Assembly (NCBI GenBank): GCA_001692895.1
Contig: KV748260.1
Span: 434,001-498,000 of the forward strand
Reading direction: 5' to 3'
Source of the DNA: Cenococcum geophilum 1.58
Lineage: Eukaryota > Ascomycota > Dothideomycetes > Gloniales > Gloniaceae
DNA: 64,000 nt
The translations under genes and the position numbers were made by a program. Positions 57,273 to 64,000 of the stretch are shown here, piece after piece. Below the pieces are notes generated by a model that was not told where the DNA came from, ran no database searches, and worked only from the letters and a program-made list of their open reading frames with translations. Positions within the stretch are counted from its first letter, which is position 1, and each line of letters begins with the position of its first letter.

Positions 57273-58377
57273 ATGGTATCACAAGCATCTCAACTACCAC
57301 AACCACTCTCCTTGAATGACCTTCTCCGCCGGCATTGTCGTGATCGCCTCTACGTTCCCCCATTGCGCTGGACCGTGCAGCACCTACAGCTCCTCAAATG
57401 TCGATTCGTCCCTCGCCCGCGTACACCGCAGCCTGCGAGCCCTACTCGGGCCCGCCTCACCCCTCCAAGTGAGAGCGAACAGTCCGAAGAAGTCTCTAAG
57501 CATCCGCCGAAACAAGAAGATACCGGTTTACAAAGGGCTATTCGTCGACTAACCCGCGGCAATAACCTGCTATTCAAGCGATGGGGCCTGAAGCGTCTGC
57601 TCAGGGCGCTCTCAAATGACGATGTCGTCACTACTCTCCCGTAAGTCTTACCGTAACCCCTCTTCCCATCCCCATATCCCAAGAGCCAGCTCATTCATCA
57701 CAGAGATTATCTTGACCTCTACTATGCGGGTAGACCAGTAGCTAGGCTTCCCTGCCACGTCTTCAGTCATGTCATCGACGATATTCCAATACCGTTCCTT
57801 GCCTACGTGGACCATAGCGAAGTTGCTCGCTTTCGTGAAGACTCCATCCCGACTCCTAGATGCAATCTCCCGGTCTGGAACATCCGAAAAGCCAATCTCG
57901 CTCGTTTCCAGCCCACCAACATTGACCAGGATCCCTACTTTGTCGGCATTCTAATTGCGCTAGCTCAGGCGTGGCGGCACTCCTGCTCCGATGACACAGT
58001 AGCCCACCAATCCCCACACACAGTACGCATACATCTTCGTGTCTCTAGCTCGCACTCGTTTGCTGATTAAGAAGCAGGTCCATCTCCTCGTTACGAATTG
58101 TAAGGACATTGGCTTTCTCAAACTATACACTGCTATCGTTACTCTTGCTTTTCTCCGCAAATTCGATCAGCCATCGGAATTCTTGGATAGTTCTCTCGTT
58201 ATACACTGCGCTCATATCCCGTCCGAGTCTGTTTCCTATATCAAACACGAGATCGCGGCGGTGGTGGAACCTTCAAGGGGGAGGAAACGCCTACGCGAGT
58301 CGTCGCGTACTACAGAGCAGGGAGCATGCAAGCGGAAGAAGCAGGGAAATGGGAATGGAGGAGATGAGACAACATAG
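57273..58377 (+). CDS. hypothetical protein, three exons
   Basis: Exons 57273-57640, 57704-58022 and 58072-58377 join in phase across introns of 63 bp (GTAAGT...CACAG) and 49 bp (GTACGC...TTAAG), giving 330 aa. The Arg-rich N-terminus is followed by a middle domain (LTRGNNLLFKRWGLKRL, DYLDLYYAGRPVARL, VDHSEVARFRED, DPYFVGILIALAQAW) and HLLVTNCKDIGFLKLYTA; the tail is basic (GRKRLRESSRTTEQGACKRK) and may be a nuclear signal. I do not recognise a named family, though the pattern looks like an unnamed fungal family. No catalytic motif seen. It borders the repeat island that starts near 58850. Confidence 0.6.
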
Positions 58378-58849
58378 ATGGTAGCCAGGACTTTGTCAGA
58401 TGGGAGACAGGATGGAGAAAGCGTAAGTTGTCTGGGATATGAATTGGATGGGATATATTTATTATGCATTCCGCGAACCAAGCATCCCAATATGCCGTTT
58501 TTGTTCAATCGGAAACCCCTTTAGGGATATCTTAGAATGGATTCCCTAACGTGGTGTAGACTCCTGTCGGAGCGCATGGTGAGTGTTTGTGTTGGGCTTG
58601 AAAGAGCCAATTTGGTATCGCCACAAGAAATTGCTCTGTAGGAGGTCAGACTTCTTCGAAAAGATATTTAAAGAGGGGTTCAAAGAGGCCGGCGATCGGA
58701 GTTTCTGAGCTTTGATGATTCTACGGCTGCATTCGGCCTATTGGTCCATTGGCTCTATGGTCCCAAATCACACTTAATGCCCCCAACGAAACGGTCAGCT
58801 TCAACAATTAACGTATTAGAGCCAGCAACGCCAAAACCCACTAAAATCT
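58378..58849. other. intergenic
   Basis: 3' flank of the previous gene; no repeats seen until the TA-rich island begins near 58850. Confidence 0.35.
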
Positions 58850-59989
58850 ACCAAGTTTAACCTTTTATAACTCCACCCCTATTAGGGAACGGAAAACTTA
58901 GGCTATATATTAACTATAGATAGTTAAATAGCATTACTCGAAAGGATAGATATTTTTTACCCTTAATTAGTAAAATCTAAGATAGAATAGGCAAATTATA
59001 AATCTTTATAAAGATAGATCTAAGATAGGCGTACTATTAGATTAGGATTAAGGAAGGCGATAAATAAAAGGCAACCTTTAGGTTAAAGGAAGGACTATAA
59101 AAACCATTAGTTACACAATTTAGGCTTATAAACGCACTAGTAACGTTCTAGAAGCGAACTAATAGTATATTAAGAGAACACCTTAATAAATTTATTATAG
59201 TATACTTTAATAATAATAATATTTACTTAATAACTAAGAGTATAGAGAGTATATTAAATAGGTTTTAAAAAGACTATCCCTTAACCCGTCAGAGTCCTAC
59301 ACTAAGGTCGCTTAAGTTCGCCATTAGATTTTATTAGGTGTCTTTCGCTAATCTAGATACCTTAATTGGCTAATAATCGTTAGACGAGTTTTAACAGGTT
59401 AAGGGATAAGAGGAACAGGTACTAGTAGTAATTAAAAAAATGCGAGTTCTTTATAAGAAAAATAGATTTTATTAGTATAGACCTAAAGAAAATAGAAGCT
59501 ATAGTAAGTTAGTAAGAACTAGAGAACCTAATATAGTTAAGGCTATTCTTAGGATTTTATAACTACTATAGGAGGTTTATTATATTATAGTTAAAGAATA
59601 TTAAACCTTTTATAAGGCTTATAAAGAAAGAGGAACTATAGGTATAGGGAAGTAAGTAAAAAAAGCTATTCTAAGAACTTAAGGAGTTATTTACCTAGAA
59701 ACCAATCCTTAAAATTTACTAACTAAAGCTAGAAATAGTTATAAAAATAGATATATTAGACTTTGTATTAGAAGTATACTTACTATAGAAGTATTAAAAC
59801 GTATAGCATTTAGTAGTATACTATAGTTAGAAGATAACACTACTAAAGTTATACTATAATATTTATAATAAGGAGTTATTAGGTATAATTACGGCACTTA
59901 AAAAATAGAAAGTATTCTTATAAAGTATAAAGAAACTATTTATAATTAAGATAGATTATAAAAACTTAATGGAGTTCCTAATTACAAAA
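58850..59989 (+). mobile_element. Ty3/gypsy LTR-retrotransposon fossil (pol fragment), broken
   Basis: A TA-rich block with recognisable remains of the reverse transcriptase and RNase H part of a Ty3/gypsy pol. No LTRs, gag or integrase were seen in this piece. It is cut at about 59990 by a LINE. It is heavily degraded, in line with old RIP; many breaks. Confidence 0.7.
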
Positions 59990-62900
59990 GAAACCACAAA
60001 GCCGCAACAGCAGCGAAACCAGCCCAAAAACCACTTAATAAAGCAACCCGATATCGGAATCCTATTCCCCACACCGAGAAACCCCATAAAACTACGTCGC
60101 CCCCATCTAGAGCATAGGGAACGACGGAGGGGCGTAGGCTTCCTGCTGGAGTCGCGAGAGTTGCAACGCGCGGGAGCCGAACTATAAACCAGGTGGGCAA
60201 TAACGCGAAAAGGATAGCTGCCAGTAATAGCAAAAACTAAAGGAAATACCTAAATAAATTAAAGACAATCTTATAAAAGAGGAGGAAGAAACTCTACGGC
60301 ACTAAATACTTACCTCGGTTTAAAAGGCAATATAGTATATTAAAGCCCTTTTAACGCATCTAGTCCCCTAGATAACCTAAAAATAAGAGACTAAGGCCTA
60401 GCTTAACCGAATTAAAGCTAGTATTAAGAAGATCTAAAAAGAAACGCGTAAAGGAGGACCCCTAGGCCTAGGAGTTTCCCTAGTATAGGCCTAAACCTAA
60501 GCAGCCGTCGCTATATAGGCGGCCCGTATAGTAAACGTAGTCGCGGCACTATAGAGAGCGAGTATACGCGTCTAGCTTAAGGAGCCCTAGGGCTATAAAC
60601 TAGGGGAGCTTTTTAAGACTATTTAAAGAATAATACTAAGCGCATACGCCGTACGTACCCTTAATAGTAGGGACGTAGATATCTATATCCCCTCCTAAAT
60701 AATAAAGGACTAAATTCTAAATGGGCTAGATGCGCTAGAACTTAGGATATTAAGGAAAGATTACCTCCTAGAAGTACTAGGAGTCCCGCTTAAGACTCTA
60801 ATTAATAGTAAAAGGGATATAGATAATTTGGAATTAACTTAATCTATCTATAAAGCTACGAAGCGCCTTATGCCTTAGATAGCTATTAGCCGGATCCGAT
60901 AGCTACACGACCCTAAAGCGTAGGCAAAACGCTAGGCAAACTCTAGCAGCGCCTAAAGAAAACCTATAAAGACTAGGGGAATAATTATAATTAGCGTCCT
61001 AACCTAAGCAATTTAGTAAAAGATTGTAAAAAGTGGGATAGTTATTAAATCCTAGCTTTTTAAGACTAGGCTATTTAAGAATAGTATAATTATAAAGTAA
61101 TACTATTGCTGTAATTAATAGGGGTATATATAAAGTATATGCAGAAAGTAAATAAAATATAGGCAATATGTGGGACTATATAACACCACAGACTGCCCTA
61201 AGGAAAGGGTATCCTATATTAACTACGGTAAAGCCTATAAAGTATAGTAAAGAAAGGAGTATAGGACCTTTTAAAGCTACCTTAAAGGTATCTAAATAAA
61301 GAGAATAGCCCTTTTAACGCAGTTGCTTCGCATATAAGAAGCCGTAGAAATAATATACCAACCCTTAATACTAGAAAACCTTATAATTAGCACCAATAAG
61401 AAAAGAGGATAGGAAATATCTTACCTAGGGACTTAAGAATAACTACTTAAACGGGGACTAGGTAAACTATCTTTTATTAAAATAATAAGCAGAGATAGAT
61501 TATAATTAAAACTCCGGCTTCGCGCTAATAGAGTAATAATAGTTAATAGCGAAAACGATAAGGAATAGGATATAGATATAGATAAGCCTATACCCACTTT
61601 AAATAAGTAAGTATATAATTATTTAGTATAACTACGGAAATACAAACCAAGGGGCGTGTCGCCCCTTTTTTAATAGTGTTACGCTAGCGGACCACTAGGT
61701 CCTTATAATTTAGGAGCTAGTATATAATAAATACTCTAAATTAACATACTGCCCTAGGGGATTTATACTTATATATAACGCTCTCCCTATAATAAAGGTC
61801 TGCTTTATAATTAGCCGGAATATTAACGCCGCGTATTAGAAGCGCAGATAGTACGGCCCCTTTACTATAGCCCTCTGGGTACGCCTAAAGGGGCTAAAGG
61901 CTATAATTATTAATATCTACAACCCGCGCGAAGATGGCCCTTAGATTAGGGCATAGCCTAAGGTTAAAATAGCTATTAAGGAAGCTAAGGAAGAAATTAT
62001 ACTCTTAGGTGACTTTAACGCCTACTACCTAATATAGGGCGGAAAGTATATAGCTAGGGAAGAGTAGGCGGAACGCCTTCTGGCTAAAACCAACGCCAGA
62101 GGCCTAGTACTTACTATACTAAAAGGAGAGCCTATATAGAAAAGAGGGTAATAGGAGAGTGTAATAGACTTTACGTTTATATTACCAGATCTATATAGAA
62201 AAGTTAACTTCTATAGTATAGTTAAGAAATAGGCCCTTATAAGAGACTATATACCGATTTATATCTAAATTAATAACACCAGCTGTTTGCTAGCGGAACG
62301 CTAGCGCCTTGCCTTTAAGAAGCTAAACTTATAGGGCTTTCTCTAAAGCATCTAGGAGCTTAACTGGGCTATATCTAAAGACCCCTTTTAAGCCCTTTAG
62401 GAAGGGATTAAGTAAGTACTTAAAGAATATTACCTATAAGCATAGCCTAGCCAGCAGGCCTGTTGAGAATAGTCGCTATAGGCTATATAGCTTCACGCCG
62501 GCGCCTAATAGGCGCGATAACAGCTCTAAGCCTATAATAACCCCAAGGACTACTAAAGATATTTAGCATTAAATAATTAACTGTAAAAAGAGACTAGGAG
62601 AGTTAGTTGTAATAACTAAAGACGCTTTATTTATAAANTTACTAAAGANTANTTAAAACNATATAATAAGGGACTTTGGACTCTATTAAAATNGAGNAGA
62701 AAAGTAAGCGTAGTAAAGGCGGACCCCTATCTACTAGACCTTAGGAGGTCTACTAAGGATCCCTTAACAGATATTAATATTATAAAGGCTAATATCCTTA
62801 TAGCTAAGTTCTTTCCTAAAACTAAAATAGTAAACCTTAGCAATATAGAGACAATAAGGGAACAAAATATGCTTAATATTAGCCCTACTATCTTAATAGA

Positions 62901-63530
62901 AGAAATTAGTAAGCTTATTAGGAGTCTTCTAAATAAAAAAGCCTTAGGGCTAGATAGTATACCAAACGAGGTCCTTAAAGTAGTTGCCCTAGTTATTTTA
63001 AAAGATTTAGTAAAAGTAGCTAGTTATTGCTTTACTAACGGAATAATACTAGAAAGCCTTAAAGAATCTATAACTATAGTATTATATAAAGAAGGAAAAA
63101 AAGACTACTTTTTCCTAGGCAGCTATAGACCAATTACCCTTAAAAATATGCTAGTAAAAGTCTTAAAAAAGCATGTAGCTAATATTATATCTAAGGCTGT
63201 AGAGGAGTATAGGCTACTTCTTTAGAACTAGATAGGAGCAAGGCGTAAACAATCTATACTATTAGCGGTAGGACTGCTTAGCTCCTATATATAGACGGCG
63301 TGGCGAACGCGCTATAGGTATATAGTGTTAATGCTAAGCCTAGACTTAGTAGGGGCATTTAATAACATCTCCTATAAAAGGCTCCTCTATATTCTAAAAA
63401 GAAAAGGCTTTTTAAAGTGGCTTATAGACTTTATATAAAGCTTCCTAATAGTATATAAAACCTATATTAAGTTTACAGGATATAAGAGTAACTAGATTTA
63501 GACGCAGACAGGTATCCCCTAAGGGTTACT
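59990..63530 (+). mobile_element. second RIPed LINE, inserted into the gypsy fossil, 3' truncated
   Basis: The first about 200 bp are GC-normal and follow directly on the gypsy remains. Degraded ORF1 and cysteine-rich zinc-knuckle-like segments lie at about 61110-61260. Endonuclease segments lie at about 61700-62250, with L-G-D-F-N near 62010-62025. Reverse transcriptase is at 62860-63520, including an open run (62869-63225) with KALGLDSIPNEV and SYRPITLKNM, then a segment resembling LDLVGAFNN near 63340. The element stops shortly after the G-I-P-Q-G-like box at about 63510-63530, where LTR-like sequence begins. RNase H and the 3' end are absent. The 5' half is full of TAG/TAA; the 62869-63225 part is much less damaged. 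Its family differs from the 39-44 kb LINE by its 5' end. Confidence 0.75.
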
Positions 63531-64000
63531 GTCGGTATCACCCAAGTGCACTTGATTGGCCTATTAACTGTTGAATTGATTCTTGTCTAATAGGTGTCGA
63601 AAGCAGAGGATCATAAGGATCGCGGTGCCTAAGTAGGGGGTTGATAAGTCACCATAAGGATGACTAATCAGATACACGACCACGTAACGTCTGCCCATAT
63701 ACTCCTGTCCATATATTCCAACACTGGCAGTTCTTTCTTTATGCTTGTGGTGCTATAGGAAGGCAGCAAGGCAGCACAGCAGCAAGGTGTCGGTTTAGCT
63801 GGAGGTAGAAGCAGCAATAGTCTGTTCGGGTGGTAGTACGGTACCAGCAGCGGTAGTGATAGTGGTTAAGCATAGAGCTTGTCTATCAGTCGGTCGGTTG
63901 ATCGTAGGCGTATAGGCACGATCATTTAGTCGGTAGATCGCAGGCGTACAGGCACGATCATTCGGTTGGTAGATCGCAGGCGTACAGGCACGATCATTCA
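63531..64000. mobile_element. LTR-like sequence, runs off the window
   Basis: Begins TGTCGGTATCACCC directly where the LINE reverse transcriptase ends. TG-start, TATA-like CATATATTCC near 63710 and no coding capacity suggest the 5' LTR of a retroelement. Only the first 470 bp are in view, so its partner, length and state cannot be told. Not RIPed, so perhaps younger than its surroundings. Confidence 0.45.
63889..64000. repeat. 36-bp tandem repeat, three units plus start of a fourth
   Basis: Units at 63889-63924, 63925-63960 and 63961-63996, each ending GGCACGATCA, with GATCGCAGGCGTACAGGCAC in the last two units. A fourth unit is cut by the window edge. The first unit differs at several sites. 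Confidence 0.85.

Noticed and set aside
59969-60233. short open frames at the start of the second LINE
   Set aside because: They reflect the un-RIPed GC-rich 5' end of the LINE joined to the gypsy fossil, not a host gene.

Overview
The window looks like nuclear DNA of a filamentous ascomycete (Pezizomycotina; a leotiomycete-like fungus is my guess, not proven). The reasons are compact genes with many 38-65 bp introns (GTAAGT/GTATGT donors, CTNAC/CTAAC branch sites), fungal-only families (HET, ArAE/DUF2421 exporters, GPI-anchored Ser/Thr-rich wall proteins, AIM9-like phosphotransferases), and repeats saturated with TpA and TAG/TAA as left by repeat-induced point mutation (RIP). Most exon joins were worked out by reading frames across candidate introns; each was checked for phase, none against RNA.

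Layout. 1-6.6 kb: an unknown membrane protein, a weak hydrophobic reading frame and a small three-exon membrane protein. 6.65-8.75 kb: a RIPed 3' LINE fragment on the minus strand and a ~506 bp hAT-like MITE inserted near the end of a small reading frame. 10.1-38.9 kb: a gene-dense, mostly housekeeping core with an ArAE/brefeldin-A-sensitivity-type membrane transporter, UTP8 (rRNA processing) divergent from ELG1 (PCNA unloading), an AIM9-like phosphotransferase pseudogene, ALB1 (60S biogenesis) divergent from a UBP1-like deubiquitinase, an interrupted unknown gene, a D-2-hydroxyacid dehydrogenase, a leucine-rich-repeat-like protein, a Pro/Gln-rich protein with polyQ and a GNAT acetyltransferase.

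39.1-44.9 kb: a full-length, heavily RIPed Tad-like LINE bounded by a 14-bp target-site duplication. 45.8-58.4 kb: an accessory block with a HET-domain protein, a reductase pseudogene, a six-exon GPI-anchored Ser/Thr-rich wall protein with two 42-nt exons, a 146-bp palindromic Tc1-like MITE, a membrane-anchored aspartic-protease-like protein that seems to lack its first catalytic motif, and an unknown three-exon gene. 58.85-64 kb: a nested repeat island in which a Ty3/gypsy fossil is split by a second LINE, itself cut by an LTR-like sequence with a 36-bp tandem repeat that runs off the window.

The housekeeping genes act in ribosome assembly (UTP8, ALB1), replication (ELG1) and ubiquitin recycling (UBP1-like). 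The accessory half suggests cell-surface and self/non-self functions beside transposon islands. I did not find a clearly new multi-gene system. The best leads are the 42-nt twin exons of the wall protein, the un-RIPed 5' ends of both full-length LINEs, and host genes carrying RIP-style TAG stops.
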